A DNA stretch of 64,000 bases, taken from the NCBI RefSeq assembly GCF_024171925.1, contig NZ_JAMTCO010000006.1:372001-436000 (forward strand), given 5' to 3'. Shown here one piece after another: positions 36,081 through 45,972 of the stretch (positions are counted from its first letter, which is position 1; the number at the start of each line of letters is the position of its first letter). Below the pieces are notes generated by a model. It saw only the letters and a program-made list of their open reading frames with translations, did not search any database and was not told the origin of the DNA. The position numbers and the translations under genes were made by a program. The DNA is from Actinokineospora diospyrosa (GTDB taxonomy: Bacteria; Actinomycetota; Actinomycetes; Mycobacteriales; Pseudonocardiaceae).

Positions 36081-36974
36081 ATGGCCGACCAGAGCACCCG
36101 CAGTGATCCGCGCACGCAGTACCCGGGTCCGGTGTCCGCGGGCGAGGACATCGACCACCCCGGCCCCACCAACCAGATGGACAGCGAACCCGACCACGGT
36201 GAGCGCACCTACCGCGGTTCGGGCCGGTTGACCGACGCCGTGGCGGTGATCACCGGCGGGGACTCCGGCATCGGCCGCGCCGTGGCGATCGCGTTCGCCC
36301 GCGAGGGCGCCGACGTCCTGATCACCTGCCTGCCCGACGAGGAAGAGGACGCGCGGGCCACGGTCGAGCTGGTCACCGAAGCGGGCAGGCGCGCGGAGGT
36401 GGTCGTCTGCGACCTGAGCGTGGAGGCCGAGAACGCGCGGGTGGTCGAGCGGGCGGTGGCGGCGTTCGGGCGCATCGACGTGCTGATCATCAACGCGGCC
36501 TATCAGATGTCGCGCGACGGCGGGCTACCGGAGATCGACACCGAGCAGTTCGACCGGGTGCTGAAGACCAACGTCTATGCGCTGTTCTGGCTCTGCAAGG
36601 CGGCGTTGCCGCACCTGGCACCGGGGTCGTCGATCATCACGACCTCGTCGATCCAGGCGTTCCAGCCTTCGCCGCACCTGCTCGACTACGCCACCTCCAA
36701 GGCGGCGATCGTCAACTTCACGAAAGGGTTGGCGCTCAACCTGATCGACCGGGGGATCCGGGTCAACTCCGTCGCGCCCGGTCCTGTGTGGACACCGTTG
36801 ATCCCCGCGACCATGCCACCGGACAAGGTGGCGTCCTTCGGCGCCCAAGCGCCACTCGGGCGCCCGGCCCAGCCCGCCGAACTGGCGCCCACCTACGTCT
36901 TCTTGGCGTCGCAGGAATCGAGCTACACCACCGGCGAGGTCATCGCCGTCACCGGCGGGTCTCCCATCACTTGA
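36081..36974 (+). CDS. SDR family oxidoreductase (general-stress type)
   Basis: The 297-residue protein has a ~45-residue Pro/Asp-rich N-terminal extension, then a classical short-chain dehydrogenase: VAVITGGDSGIGRAVA (NAD(P) loop), IINAAYQ, serine in ITTSSIQAFQ, and YATSKAAI with the catalytic Tyr and Lys. The extension and TPLIPATMPPDK place it with the YhdF/YghA-like stress dehydrogenases. The substrate is unknown. A GGGGGAG site precedes ATG 36081. Confidence 0.9.
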   Translation: MADQSTRSDPRTQYPGPVSAGEDIDHPGPTNQMDSEPDHGERTYRGSGRLTDAVAVITGGDSGIGRAVAIAFAREGADVLITCLPDEEEDARATVELVTEAGRRAEVVVCDLSVEAENARVVERAVAAFGRIDVLIINAAYQMSRDGGLPEIDTEQFDRVLKTNVYALFWLCKAALPHLAPGSSIITTSSIQAFQPSPHLLDYATSKAAIVNFTKGLALNLIDRGIRVNSVAPGPVWTPLIPATMPPDKVASFGAQAPLGRPAQPAELAPTYVFLASQESSYTTGEVIAVTGGSPIT

Positions 36975-37069
36975 GACCGCGTCCGCAATGTGGCTCACCT
37001 GGCGCCGCTGCCGGAACTCGGCCAGTATCGCGCCCAGCGACCTGCCACACCGAGTCTGGGGAGATACCC

Positions 37070-37852
37070 ATGTCCAGCAGCCAGTCCGACCGCGCGCGGG
37101 AGTTGCTGCGCCTGCACCGGGATCCCGCACTGCTCACCGTGGTGAACGTGTGGGACGCCATCACCGCCAAGGTCGTCGCCGACGTCCCGGGGACGAAAGC
37201 CCTGGCCACGGCCAGCCACTCGATCGCCGCGAGCCGCGGCTACCCCGACGGCGAGAAGATCCCGGTGGCGGAGATGATCGCCGAGGTCAAGAACATCGTC
37301 GACGCGACCGACCTGCCGGTGACCGCCGACCTCGAGGGCGGCTACGGCGACGCCGCCGACACCGTGCGCCGCGCGATCGCCGTGGGCGTGGTCGGGGCGA
37401 ACCTGGAGGACCAGGTCAAGCCGCTCGCCGAGGCCGTCGCGCAGGTGGCGGCCGTCGTCGCGGCGGCGGCTGCGGAGGGCGTGCCGGACTTCGTGCTCAA
37501 CGCCCGCACCGACGTGTTCCTCAAGGCGGGCGACCGTGATCCGGCCGAGGTGCTGGCCGACGCCATCGAGCGCAGCCGCGCCTACCTCGACGCGGGCGCG
37601 CCCGTGGTGTTCGTGCCGGGCAAGCTGGACCTCGAGCAGGTGAGCGCCCTGGTGGACGCCGTCGGCCCGCAGCGGCTGACCCTGATCGGCCTGCCCGGAA
37701 CACCCTCCCTGGCCGAACTGGAGAAGCTGGGCGTGGCCCGGGTGTCCTTCGGACCGCTGTCGCAGCGAGTCGCCCTCACCGCGCTGGCCGAACTCGTCGA
37801 AACCGTCCACCAAGGCGGCGGCGTTCCGGAGGGCACCCGTCCGCTGAACTAG
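37070..37852 (+). CDS. Isocitrate lyase / PEP mutase family protein
   Basis: This 260-residue TIM-barrel protein has NVWDAITAKVV near the start, the metal-binding TADLEGGYGD (Asp, Glu) and NARTDVFL. These are typical of the short 'phosphoenolpyruvate mutase-like' actinobacterial group rather than true isocitrate lyase, whose KKCGH loop is absent. It may cleave or form C-C or C-P bonds in small 2-oxo acids; the true substrate is not known. Its TAG stop lies inside the dispersed palindromic repeat. Confidence 0.87.
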   Translation: MSSSQSDRARELLRLHRDPALLTVVNVWDAITAKVVADVPGTKALATASHSIAASRGYPDGEKIPVAEMIAEVKNIVDATDLPVTADLEGGYGDAADTVRRAIAVGVVGANLEDQVKPLAEAVAQVAAVVAAAAAEGVPDFVLNARTDVFLKAGDRDPAEVLADAIERSRAYLDAGAPVVFVPGKLDLEQVSALVDAVGPQRLTLIGLPGTPSLAELEKLGVARVSFGPLSQRVALTALAELVETVHQGGGVPEGTRPLN

Positions 37853-37894
37853 TGGCTCGACTCAGAACGTCGACGTTCTGAGTCGCGCCACTAG
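37849..37894. repeat. 46-bp dispersed palindromic repeat (full copy)
   Basis: The left arm CTAGTGGCTCGACTCAGAAC and the reverse complement of the right arm CTAGTGGCGCGACTCAGAAC differ at one base. The centre is GTCGAC. The first CTAG supplies the stop codon of the preceding gene. Related copies are at 14140-14172 and 52729-52894. Confidence 0.85.
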
Positions 37895-37935
37895 TCCACA
37901 CCAGTCCCCGTGCCTGCCCACGAGCGCGGGCCGGA

Positions 37936-38602
37936 TCACGCGGTGGCGTCGTCGGCTTGCCTGAGGACCTGGTTCAACGGGACGTCAGGCAGGCCGCGGT
38001 GCGCGACGGCGATGATCGTGTCGACGACCCCGGGCCGGTGGGCGCCGAGGAACCTGCCGCGGTGGCGTGGCGCGACGAGGACGGTGGTGATCACCGGGCC
38101 CGCTGGTCCTCGCCGGGTGAGCGGCTCGACGGCTTCGCCGACGCGGTGGCCGAGGCGACGTACGGGTGATCGCCGCTGCGACCGGGGGCACAGCGCAGGA
38201 CCCGCAGGTGACCCGGTTCCCACCGGACGCCGATCCACTTGCCGCTGTCGCGAAGACCGACCACGTCCCGACCAGCGGCGCCGCCTGCACAGCGTCCCCC
38301 CGGACCACGGCCGGTTCGGGATCGGCCGCGAGGCCAGGACCGCTACCGGGCCGCGGTCCCCGAGGCGATGACCTGCTGGGCGAGGCCTTCCGCGGTCGGT
38401 GCACCGTGGCCTCGGCCAGTACCGCCGCGTACGGGCCCAGGAACGGCCGCGGCAGCCCCGGGGCCCGGTCGTCGAGTACCCACGCCACCACGGCGGCCAT
38501 CGCGGACTCGCTCGCCTGGACCGCCACAGCTCGACGCAGCACCGCCCCCACCCACCCCGCCTGGACCGAGGCGAGCGGCCCGCGCGCACGACGAAGGTCT
38601 AG
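37936..38602 (-). pseudogene. Probable decayed coding region
   Basis: No single frame spans these ~670 bp, but three minus-strand frames each hold a natural-looking stretch in turn: VGAVLRRAVAVQASESAMAA (upstream), TAEGLAQQVIASGTAAR, GLRDSGKWIGVRWEPGHLR, and VDTIIAVAHRGLPDVPLNQV (downstream). Third positions stay GC-rich in each. This suggests one gene broken by two or more indels. I do not recognise the family. Confidence 0.35.
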
Positions 38603-38653
38603 TCCTGGTCGAGATGGGTAGCCCGGGGGAGTAGCCGTGCCGAGGAGGAACCT

Positions 38654-40894
38654 GTGGATCCGATCAAGCCCGCCCGCGCCGTCAAGGAAGCATTGGAGAG
38701 AGCGGTGGACAAGATCGCGGATCTCACCGCACCCGCGACACCGGGTGCGCCGAGCAGTACGTCGCCCGCGGTGGACGAACCCACCGAGCCGGGGGAGCCG
38801 CTGCCGCGCAAGCCCGACCAAACCGAACCCGAGACCCGCACGGCCACGGGCGCGCAGACCGGTGCCAACAGCCGCGAGCAGCAGGGCGCCTTCCTGACCA
38901 CCTCGACCGGCACCCGGCTGCGCGACACCGACCACTCGCTCAAGGCCGGGTCGCGCGGCCCCACGTTGCTGCAGGACCACCACCTGCGCGAGAAGATCAC
39001 GCACTTCGACCACGAGCGCATCCCCGAACGGGTCGTGCACGCGCGCGGCGCCGGTGTGCACGGGGTGTTCGTGGGCTACGGCAACGCCGAGCAGGTGTGC
39101 AAGTCCGCGTTCTTGCGCGAGGGCGAGAGCACACCGGTCTTCGTGCGGTTCTCCACCGTCGTCGGCTCCCGCGGTTCGGCCGACACCGTGCGCGACACCC
39201 GCGGGTTCGCCACGAAGTTCTACACCTCCGAGGGCAACTTCGACCTGGTGGGCAACAACATCCCGGTGTTCTTCATCCAGGACGGGATCAAGTTCCCCGA
39301 CGTCATCCACGCCGCCAAACCGCACCCGGACCGGGAGATCCCGCAGGCGCAGAGCGCGCACGACACGTTCTGGGACTTCGTGTCCCTGCACACCGAGGCC
39401 ACCCACCACGTCCTGTGGAGCATGTCCGACCGGGCCGTCCCGCGGTCCTACCGGACGATGGAGGGCTTCGGCGTGCACACCTTCCGGCTGGTCAACGCCG
39501 AGGGCGCGACGTCGCTGGTGAAGTTCCACTGGAAGCCCAGGCTCGGCGTGCACTCGCTGGAGTGGGAGGAGGCGCAACTGCTCAGCGGGGTCGACCCGGA
39601 CTTCCACCGGCGGGACCTGTTCGACGCGATCGAGGCGGGCGCCTACCCGCAGTGGGAGCTGGGCATCCAGGTCTTCCCGGACACCCCGGAGCAGACCTTC
39701 GAGGGCATCGACCTGCTCGACCCGACCAAGATCGTGCCGGAGGAGCTCGCCCCGGTGCGGCCGGTCGGCGTGCTGACCCTCAACCGCAACACCACCAACT
39801 ACTTCGCCGAGACCGAGCAGATCGCCTTCCACGTCGGACACCTGGTCCCGGGCATCGACGTCACCGACGACCCGCTGCTGCACGCCCGGCTGTTCTCCTA
39901 CATCGACACCCAGCTCAGCCGCCTGGGCGGGCCGAACTTCAACCAGATCCCGGTCAACCGGCCGCACGCCCCGGTCAACGACATGCTGCGCGACGGGCTC
40001 CACCAGCACGCGGTGCACAGCGGTGTCGCGCCCTACAAGCCCAACAGCCTCGACGGCGGTTGCCCCTTCCAGGCGGGCGCCGACACGGGCGCGTACGCGG
40101 AGATCGCCGCGCCGGTCGCGGCGGCGGTGAAGGAGCGCAAGTCGCCTGCGTCGTTCTCCGACCACTTCAGCCAGCCGCGCTTGTTCTACCGCAGCCTCGA
40201 ACCCCTCGAGCGCCAGCACATCATCCGGGCGTTCACCTTCGAACTCGGCAAGTGCTACGAACAGGCCATCAAGGAACGGCAGCTGAGGGTACTGGCCAAT
40301 GTGGACACCGAGCTGTGCGCGGCGGTCGCCGCCGGTCTCGGGCTGCCCGCCCCGGAACCGACCGCGGTGCTACCGGAGGTGACCCCCAGCCCCGCGCTGT
40401 CGCAGCTGGGGAAGCGGTGGCCGACCGACGGCCGGGTGATCGGCATCGTCGTCGACGCGACGGACCCGTCCGGCCTCGACGGGGTACCCGCGCTCCAGCG
40501 AGCGATCACCGACGCGGGCATGACCCCGCTGGTCATCGCCGCGCGCGGCGGGGAGTTGCCACTGGAGTTGACCGCGCAGCGGACCTTCCTCACCGCCCGT
40601 TCCGTCGAGTTCGACGCGCTGCTCGTGGCAGCGGCCCCACCCCCGGCCCCGGACGCGGTCCCGCACCGCGCCGCCGTCGACCCCCGCATCGTGCTCATGC
40701 TCCAAGAGGCCTACCGGCACGCCAAGGTCATCGGCGGGTGGGGGACGGCGAGCGCGGCGTTGACCGAGGCGGGCATCGGACTCGACGACGTCGGTGTGGT
40801 GGTGGGCGAGGACCCGGCGGAGGTGTTCCCCCAGGTGCTGGACCTGCTGGCCGGTCACCGCGTGTGGGACCGGTTCCCGGCGTCGGCCACCTGA
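38654..40894 (+). CDS. katE: Catalase, large-subunit clade (HPII/KatE-like)
   Basis: This 746-residue catalase has the length and layout of HPII: an N-terminal extension, the haem core, and a C-terminal flavodoxin/DJ-1-like domain (about 590-746; [21 protein letters not shown]). The catalytic His is in [13 protein letters not shown] near residue 129, the active-site Asn in [12 protein letters not shown] near 202, and the proximal haem Tyr in RLFSYIDTQ near 415. It degrades hydrogen peroxide in the cytoplasm, often in stationary phase or under sigma-B control. GTG 38654 has GAGGAGGAA upstream. Confidence 0.96.
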   Translation: MDPIKPARAVKEALERAVDKIADLTAPATPGAPSSTSPAVDEPTEPGEPLPRKPDQTEPETRTATGAQTGANSREQQGAFLTTSTGTRLRDTDHSLKAGSRGPTLLQDHHLREKITHFDHERIPERVVHARGAGVHGVFVGYGNAEQVCKSAFLREGESTPVFVRFSTVVGSRGSADTVRDTRGFATKFYTSEGNFDLVGNNIPVFFIQDGIKFPDVIHAAKPHPDREIPQAQSAHDTFWDFVSLHTEATHHVLWSMSDRAVPRSYRTMEGFGVHTFRLVNAEGATSLVKFHWKPRLGVHSLEWEEAQLLSGVDPDFHRRDLFDAIEAGAYPQWELGIQVFPDTPEQTFEGIDLLDPTKIVPEELAPVRPVGVLTLNRNTTNYFAETEQIAFHVGHLVPGIDVTDDPLLHARLFSYIDTQLSRLGGPNFNQIPVNRPHAPVNDMLRDGLHQHAVHSGVAPYKPNSLDGGCPFQAGADTGAYAEIAAPVAAAVKERKSPASFSDHFSQPRLFYRSLEPLERQHIIRAFTFELGKCYEQAIKERQLRVLANVDTELCAAVAAGLGLPAPEPTAVLPEVTPSPALSQLGKRWPTDGRVIGIVVDATDPSGLDGVPALQRAITDAGMTPLVIAARGGELPLELTAQRTFLTARSVEFDALLVAAAPPPAPDAVPHRAAVDPRIVLMLQEAYRHAKVIGGWGTASAALTEAGIGLDDVGVVVGEDPAEVFPQVLDLLAGHRVWDRFPASAT

Positions 40895-41003
40895 TCCGAC
40901 CGGCCCGGCGCCCGATCGTGTCCGACCTCATCCGGCCGGGAAGCGTGAAGCCGCTGGTAGCGGGGTATGCCCGCATCGTTGGGGGAACATCGAGGGAGGC
41001 CCG

Positions 41004-41999
41004 TTGTCGGCTGCTGTGCGCACCACCACTGGTTTGGGGTGGCTCGATCTCGGGCACCCGAGGCGGATCCCGGCCCCGCGGTCGGCCACGTCCGTCATCA
41101 CCGAGGTGCGGGCGCGGCTCGGCAGCGGTGCCCTCGACCTGCCGTTGGCGGGCGTGGACACGCTGGAGCGCTGGAGCAGCCTGGTCGACCTGGGGCGGAC
41201 CGACCTCGCTGTGGCGCGGTTGGCCGAGGGGCACGTCGACGCTGTAGCCATCCTGGCTGAGGCGGGGCGGGCGCCGGTCGCTGGTTCGCTCTACGGCGTG
41301 TGGGCATCGCGATCCGGTGGCGTGGGCGCGCGGGTGGTCCGCGGGCGGGTGCAGGGGACCATGCGGTTCTGCTCGGGCGCGACCGGCCTGGACCGGGCGC
41401 TGGTGGTCGCGGACGATGGCGGTGGCGCGTGCTTGGTCGAGGTCGACTTGACGCACCCAGGGGTCACACCAGACCCGGGGACGTGGCAGGCCATCGGGAT
41501 GGACGCCTCCGACAGCGCGGACGTGTCCTTCGACCGGGTCGAGCCCGTCGCGGTGATCGGACCGCCCGGTTGGTACACCGCTCGCGGCGGGTTCGCGGTC
41601 GGCGGGGGCGGGGTCGCCGCGGTGTGGCTGGGCGGCGCGGTCGGGGTGCTCGACGACGTCGCCGCCGTGTTGGGTGGTCGCGAGGCCGATGAGCACCAGC
41701 TGGCCCACCTCGGAGCGCTGCACGCGGCCGTAGCGGGCGCGGGGGCGCACCTGGAACACGTGGCTCGCCTGGTGGATCACGGTGTGGCGAGCGCCCACCA
41801 CCTGGCCACGTCGCGGGCCGTGGTGGAACGCGCTGCCTGGGAGGTGGTGGACCGGGTGCCGCGCATCGTGGGGCCGACGCCGTTGAGCCGGGACCGCCAG
41901 TTCGCCCAACGGCTGGCCGACCTGCAGGTCTACGTCCGGCAGCACCACGCCGAGCGTGATCTCGCCGCGCTCGGGCGCACCGTGCTGGACGCGCGGTGA
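41004..41999 (+). CDS. Acyl-CoA dehydrogenase-like flavoprotein (divergent)
   Basis: This 331-residue protein is shorter than usual acyl-CoA dehydrogenases (~380). It keeps GVWASRSGGVGARVV, GTMRFCSGATGLDRALVV (middle-domain beta strands) and a helical C-terminus with HLEHVARLVDHGV. The catalytic Glu is not obvious. It heads an operon: its stop overlaps the next start (GTGA). The start may be TTG 41004 (GAGGGAGG 4 nt upstream) or GTG 41016. Its role is probably tied to the deacetylase, methyltransferase and glycosyltransferase that follow, rather than to beta-oxidation. Confidence 0.78.
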   Translation: MSAAVRTTTGLGWLDLGHPRRIPAPRSATSVITEVRARLGSGALDLPLAGVDTLERWSSLVDLGRTDLAVARLAEGHVDAVAILAEAGRAPVAGSLYGVWASRSGGVGARVVRGRVQGTMRFCSGATGLDRALVVADDGGGACLVEVDLTHPGVTPDPGTWQAIGMDASDSADVSFDRVEPVAVIGPPGWYTARGGFAVGGGGVAAVWLGGAVGVLDDVAAVLGGREADEHQLAHLGALHAAVAGAGAHLEHVARLVDHGVASAHHLATSRAVVERAAWEVVDRVPRIVGPTPLSRDRQFAQRLADLQVYVRQHHAERDLAALGRTVLDAR

Positions 42000-43276
42000 C
42001 CGGGCGGGCGACCACCGACGAGAGCGAATGGGCGTCCTGGCTGAGTGGTCTGCGCGAGTTCCCGGACGAGTCGTACGGCCGCGCGGTGGTCGTGGCCGCG
42101 CACCCGGACGATGAGACTCTCGGTGCCAGTGGGCTGATCCAGGCGCTGCACGAGCGCGGCACCGACATCCGGCTGGTCGTCGCCACCGACGGCGAGGCCG
42201 CGTTCCCGGGGAGTTCGCCCGCCGAACGCGCCGAGCTTGGCCGCACCCGGCGCCGTGAACTGATGTCGGCGCTACATGTGCAGGGCCTTGACGACGTCGA
42301 GGTCCAGTGGCTCGGCCTGCCGGACTCGGAGTTGACCGGACACCGCGGCGAGCTGGCCTCGGCACTCGGTTCGGCGATGGTGGGAGCCGACTTGTGCGTG
42401 GTGCCATGGCCGGGGGATCCGCACCCGGACCACCAATGCGCGGGCGAGGTCGGCCTGCGGGTGGCGCCGGTGACCGCGCACCGCTGGTCGTACCCGATCT
42501 GGATGTGGCACTGGTTGCGCCCCAACGACTCCGCCGTGCCGCGTTCCCGTGCGTTCGGTGTGTCGATGGATTCCTCGCGGCGCCGACGGAAAGCCGCCGC
42601 CATCGCGCGTTTCACATCCCAGGTGGACACCTCGGAACCGATCTTGGACGCGGCGACGCTGAGCCACTTCGACCGCGCGGTGGAGGTCCTGTTCCGCGAG
42701 CCGCCACGCGAGAGCGCTCCGGTCGACCGGTTCGCCGACCTCTACGCCGCGCGGACCGATCCGTGGTCGGTGGTCGACAGTTGGTACGAGCGCCGCAAAC
42801 GGGCCGTCACCCTCGCTTGCCTGCCGGACGAGCGGTACGGGGTGGCGGTGGAACCGGCGTGCGGGATCGGCCAACTCACCGTGGAACTCGCTGCTCGGTG
42901 CGACCGGTTGACCGCGTTCGACCCGGTAGACGCGGCGGTCGAGCGGGCCAGAGGTCGCACCGAGGACCTGCCCCACGTTCAGGTCGTACCCGGCGCGTTG
43001 CCAGACGACTTCCCCGGTGAACCAGCGGATCTGGTCGTGTTCAGCGAGATCCTGTACTACCTCGACGACGCGGACCTTGACTCCACAGTGGACAGGGCAG
43101 TCGCCGCACTCCGCCCGGGCGGACACCTGCTCGCCGCGCACTGGTTGCCCTGGGCCCCGGAGGCGCCCAGGGACGGCATGGACGCCCACCGCCGCCTGCT
43201 CGAGCACCCAGACCTCGACCCGCTGGTCGAGCACCTGGACCACGAGTTCGCCGTCCACGTCCTGCGCCGCCGATGA
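41996..43276 (+). CDS. PIG-L family deacetylase fused to a SAM methyltransferase
   Basis: The 426-residue fusion has an N-terminal PIG-L/LmbE domain (about 25-225) with the zinc motif AAHPDDETLGA and the second His site in GDPHPDHQ. A class I methyltransferase domain fills the rest (about 275-426; AVEPACGIGQLTVELA, LVVFSEILYYLDD, LRPGGHLLAAH). The linker contains the conserved RFADLYAARTDPWSVVDSW. PIG-L enzymes remove N-acetyl groups from sugars, so it may build a modified aminosugar. Start GTG overlaps the upstream stop and its stop overlaps the next ATG, so three genes are coupled. Confidence 0.9.
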   Translation: MTGRATTDESEWASWLSGLREFPDESYGRAVVVAAHPDDETLGASGLIQALHERGTDIRLVVATDGEAAFPGSSPAERAELGRTRRRELMSALHVQGLDDVEVQWLGLPDSELTGHRGELASALGSAMVGADLCVVPWPGDPHPDHQCAGEVGLRVAPVTAHRWSYPIWMWHWLRPNDSAVPRSRAFGVSMDSSRRRRKAAAIARFTSQVDTSEPILDAATLSHFDRAVEVLFREPPRESAPVDRFADLYAARTDPWSVVDSWYERRKRAVTLACLPDERYGVAVEPACGIGQLTVELAARCDRLTAFDPVDAAVERARGRTEDLPHVQVVPGALPDDFPGEPADLVVFSEILYYLDDADLDSTVDRAVAALRPGGHLLAAHWLPWAPEAPRDGMDAHRRLLEHPDLDPLVEHLDHEFAVHVLRRR

Positions 43277-43980
43277 CGACACCGATCACGGCCATCGCGA
43301 TCGCCATCCCGGCCCGCGACGAGCGCGACACCATCCGCGCCTGCCTGCGCGCGATCACCGCCTCCGCGCAAGCGTTGCCACCCACCGTCGCCTGGTCGTT
43401 GTGCGTAGTGGCCGACCGCTGCACCGACGACACAGCCGCGCTCGCCCGGTCCGAACTGGACGGACACCCCGCCCTCGTCGTGGTCAACGACCGGGACCGA
43501 CCACTCGGCGAGGTCCGCGACCTGGGTCTGCGGCACGCCCGTGAGCACCTGGGACCCCACACCCCGGCCGCCACCTGGCTCCTGTCGACCGACGCCGACA
43601 CCACTGTCCCCGACCCCTGGCTCACCGACCACCTGCGGCTGGCCAACTCCGGAACCCACGCCACCGCAGGCATGGCCCACCTCGACGGCCTACCCCGAGC
43701 AGCCATCCTGGACTACGCCAGAGTCCTCGACCTAGCCCGAATCCCCGAAGGCCACGGCAACATCTACGGCGCCAACTTGGGCATCCGCGCCGACGCCTAC
43801 GACACCGTCGGCGGCTTCGGCCCAATCAACACCGGCGAAGACCACCACATCTGGCACCGCCTCGGCCACACCGGCCACCACCGCACCTACGCCGAACACA
43901 TCACGGTCACCACCAGCGCCCGAACCCAAGGCCGCGCCACCGGCGGCCTAGCCGACCTCCTGGCCACCCTCCCAGCCTGA
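43273..43980 (+). CDS. Family 2 glycosyltransferase
   Basis: This 235-residue GT-A protein has AIAIPARDERDTIRACL at the start, VVADRCTDDT, the DxD motif in STDADTTVPDPWL, and GGFGPINTGEDHHIWHRL with an ED acid pair. There are no membrane segments, so it acts in the cytoplasm. It ends the coupled acyl-CoA dehydrogenase / deacetylase-methyltransferase / glycosyltransferase operon. Donor and acceptor are not known. Confidence 0.88.
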   Translation: MTTPITAIAIAIPARDERDTIRACLRAITASAQALPPTVAWSLCVVADRCTDDTAALARSELDGHPALVVVNDRDRPLGEVRDLGLRHAREHLGPHTPAATWLLSTDADTTVPDPWLTDHLRLANSGTHATAGMAHLDGLPRAAILDYARVLDLARIPEGHGNIYGANLGIRADAYDTVGGFGPINTGEDHHIWHRLGHTGHHRTYAEHITVTTSARTQGRATGGLADLLATLPA

Positions 43981-44039
43981 CCAGCGACGACGGAACGGTC
44001 TCGCGAGACAACGATGGCACCAAGCGAACAGCGCAGGCG

Positions 44040-44441
44040 GTGGTCGAGAAGCTGATCGAGCGCGACAACGTCAGGTCAGGTGCTTCCTCAGCGGACCTGG
44101 AGCGCGTCATCCTGGCCAAGGGGCAGATCGCTGAAGTCGATGGCATCGCTTTGGCGTTGTGCGGAAACCGGGTTGCCGGGGCGGAGATGATGAGCGGCGT
44201 GATTGACGTCGAGAAGTTGATGAACGATATGGGGGAGCGGGGCATCACCGTGATCCTCAAGGTGGACGACGTCCGGGCGGCCGAGCGTGATCGTCCGTGG
44301 ACGGTGGTGTTGTCCGGACCGGGAGTCGTTGCTGACGCGCTGGTCCGGACCGACGCGGTGTCGTTGACGGCGGCTTTGCGCTTCTGCTTCAAGGGTCTGC
44401 GCGCGCGTCCTGGCGACTGGGATTGGCTGCCAGAAGTCTGA
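44040..44441 (+). CDS. Hypothetical protein
   Basis: A 133-residue soluble protein with LIERDNVRSGASSADLERVI, GVIDVEKLMNDMGERGITVI and RPWTVVLSGPGV. I do not recognise the family. The start is uncertain: GTG 44040 has no clear ribosome site, and the frame is open to CTG 43977, which would overlap the glycosyltransferase stop. Its stop lies inside a terminator stem. Its third-position G+C is lower than that of its neighbours, which may mean recent transfer. Confidence 0.6.
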   Translation: MVEKLIERDNVRSGASSADLERVILAKGQIAEVDGIALALCGNRVAGAEMMSGVIDVEKLMNDMGERGITVILKVDDVRAAERDRPWTVVLSGPGVVADALVRTDAVSLTAALRFCFKGLRARPGDWDWLPEV

Positions 44442-44474
44442 GCGGGTGGGCCGTTTAGGCGGCCCACCCGCTCA
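44439..44474. terminator. Bidirectional hairpin terminator
   Basis: A perfect 15-bp stem (TGAGCGGGTGGGCCG and complement) has a 6-nt loop TTTAGG. The first three bases are the stop codon of the hypothetical gene. It lies between convergent genes and can serve both. Confidence 0.85.
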
Positions 44475-44547
44475 GTCCTGGTCGCTCGATCGGCGTCCAG
44501 TGTGGACTCAGCGCGATCGAGGGCGTGGCAACGGTGGCCGAGGCCGG

Positions 44548-45972
44548 TTACCGGCCGCGGCGCCTGGCGCCGCTGCGGGTGCCTGCTGAGAAGGCGGCGA
44601 CGCCTGCGGTCTTCACCGGGGCTTCCGGGGCGGCTGGGGCGGTCGACCGGCTCTGCTTCGGGGTGGACGGTCCCTGGCGGCGCTTGGCGTTGGCCGGTTT
44701 GCGGGGGTTGCGGGTCGACTGGGTCGCCGCGGGCTTCGCCGTCGGGGCGACGAAGGTGCGTTCGCCGGGAGCCAGTTCGGCGAGCAGGGGGTGGCCGGGG
44801 CGCAGGCGGGTGATGGTCGCGGTGACGCCCGCCTTGCGGGTGAGGTCGCGGACGTCGGCGACCTGGGCGTCGGTCATCAGGGTGATGACGGTGCCCGCGG
44901 CGCCGGCGCGCGCGGTGCGGCCCGAGCGGTGCAGGTAGGCCTTGTGCTCGACCGGCGGGTCGGCGTGGATCACGAGGGCGACGTCGTCGACGTGGATGCC
45001 CCGGGCGGCGATGTCGGTGGCGACCAGGGTGGTCACCTTGCCGTCGGTGAAGGCGAGCAGGTTCCTGGTGCGCGCCGTCTGGCCGAGGTCGCCGTGCAGT
45101 TCCACCGCGGGGACGCCCTCCGCGACCAGTTGGCGGGTCAGCTTCGTGGCGCCGCGCTTGGTCCGGGTGAACACCACCGTCCGACCGGGCGCGGCGACCA
45201 GGTCGACCAGGACCGGCAGCCGGGCGGCGGGCTGCACGTGCAGCACGTGGTGGGTCATGGCCGTGACCGGCGCCGACGGCGGGTCGGTGCTGTGCGTGGC
45301 CGGGTTGCTCAAGAACCGGCGGACCAGCACGTCGACGCCCGCGTCCAGGGTCGCGGAGAACAGCAGCCGCTGGCTCCCGCGCGGGGTCTTGTCCAGCAGC
45401 TTGGTGACGACGGGCAGGAAGCCGAGGTCAGCCATGTGGTCGGCCTCGTCGAGCACGGTGACCTCGACGTCGTCGAGGTGGGCGCGCCCGGTCGAGATGT
45501 GGTCGGCGAGCCTGCCGGGGCACGCGATCAGCACGTCGACCCCGGCGCGCAGCGCGGCCACCTGGGGCCCGGGTCGCACACCGCCGTAGATCGTCGTCGT
45601 GGTCAGCGCCAGGGCCTCGGCCAGCGGCGCGACGGTGGCGGCGATCTGGTCGGCCAGCTCACGGGTGGGCGCCAGGATCAGCGCCCGCGGCTTGCCGGGG
45701 CGCCTCGGTCGGGTGCTCGCCGCGAGCCGGGCGAGCAGGGGCAGCGCGAACGCGTAGGTCTTGCCCGACCCGGTCCGGCCACGCCCGAGCACGTCACGGC
45801 CGGACAGCGAGTCCGGCAGCGTGGCGGTCTGGATGGGGAACGGGGTGCTGATACCACGGGCGCTCAGCACGTCGACCAGCGCGGCGGGCACTCCCAGCTG
45901 GGCGAACGTGCGCCCCGCCGTGGTGTCATCGGTCGTGGTCGGACTGGTCTTGCTGGGGCGGCGAGCCGCCAT
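44548..45972 (-). CDS. DEAD-box ATP-dependent RNA helicase
   Basis: The 474-residue helicase has the Q motif (ISTPFPIQTATLPD), Walker A GRTGSGKT, PTRELADQ, motif II VLDEADHM, motif III SATLD, and domain 2 motifs VVFTRTKRGA, ATDIAARGIHV and HRSGRTARAG. The motif II DEAD and short C-terminus, basic and Pro/Ala-rich (~80 residues), fit RhlE-like enzymes of actinobacteria. It unwinds short RNA duplexes in ribosome assembly or mRNA turnover. It converges on the hypothetical gene across the terminator. Confidence 0.95.
   Translation of the reverse strand: MAARRPSKTSPTTTDDTTAGRTFAQLGVPAALVDVLSARGISTPFPIQTATLPDSLSGRDVLGRGRTGSGKTYAFALPLLARLAASTRPRRPGKPRALILAPTRELADQIAATVAPLAEALALTTTTIYGGVRPGPQVAALRAGVDVLIACPGRLADHISTGRAHLDDVEVTVLDEADHMADLGFLPVVTKLLDKTPRGSQRLLFSATLDAGVDVLVRRFLSNPATHSTDPPSAPVTAMTHHVLHVQPAARLPVLVDLVAAPGRTVVFTRTKRGATKLTRQLVAEGVPAVELHGDLGQTARTRNLLAFTDGKVTTLVATDIAARGIHVDDVALVIHADPPVEHKAYLHRSGRTARAGAAGTVITLMTDAQVADVRDLTRKAGVTATITRLRPGHPLLAELAPGERTFVAPTAKPAATQSTRNPRKPANAKRRQGPSTPKQSRSTAPAAPEAPVKTAGVAAFSAGTRSGARRRGR

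Noticed and set aside
37070-37852. True isocitrate lyase
   Set aside because: The protein is only 260 residues and lacks the KKCGH catalytic loop.
37985-40219. Minus-strand 744-codon open frame across katE
   Set aside because: The katE part is antisense to clear catalase motifs. Only the end beyond 38602 is discussed, as a relic.
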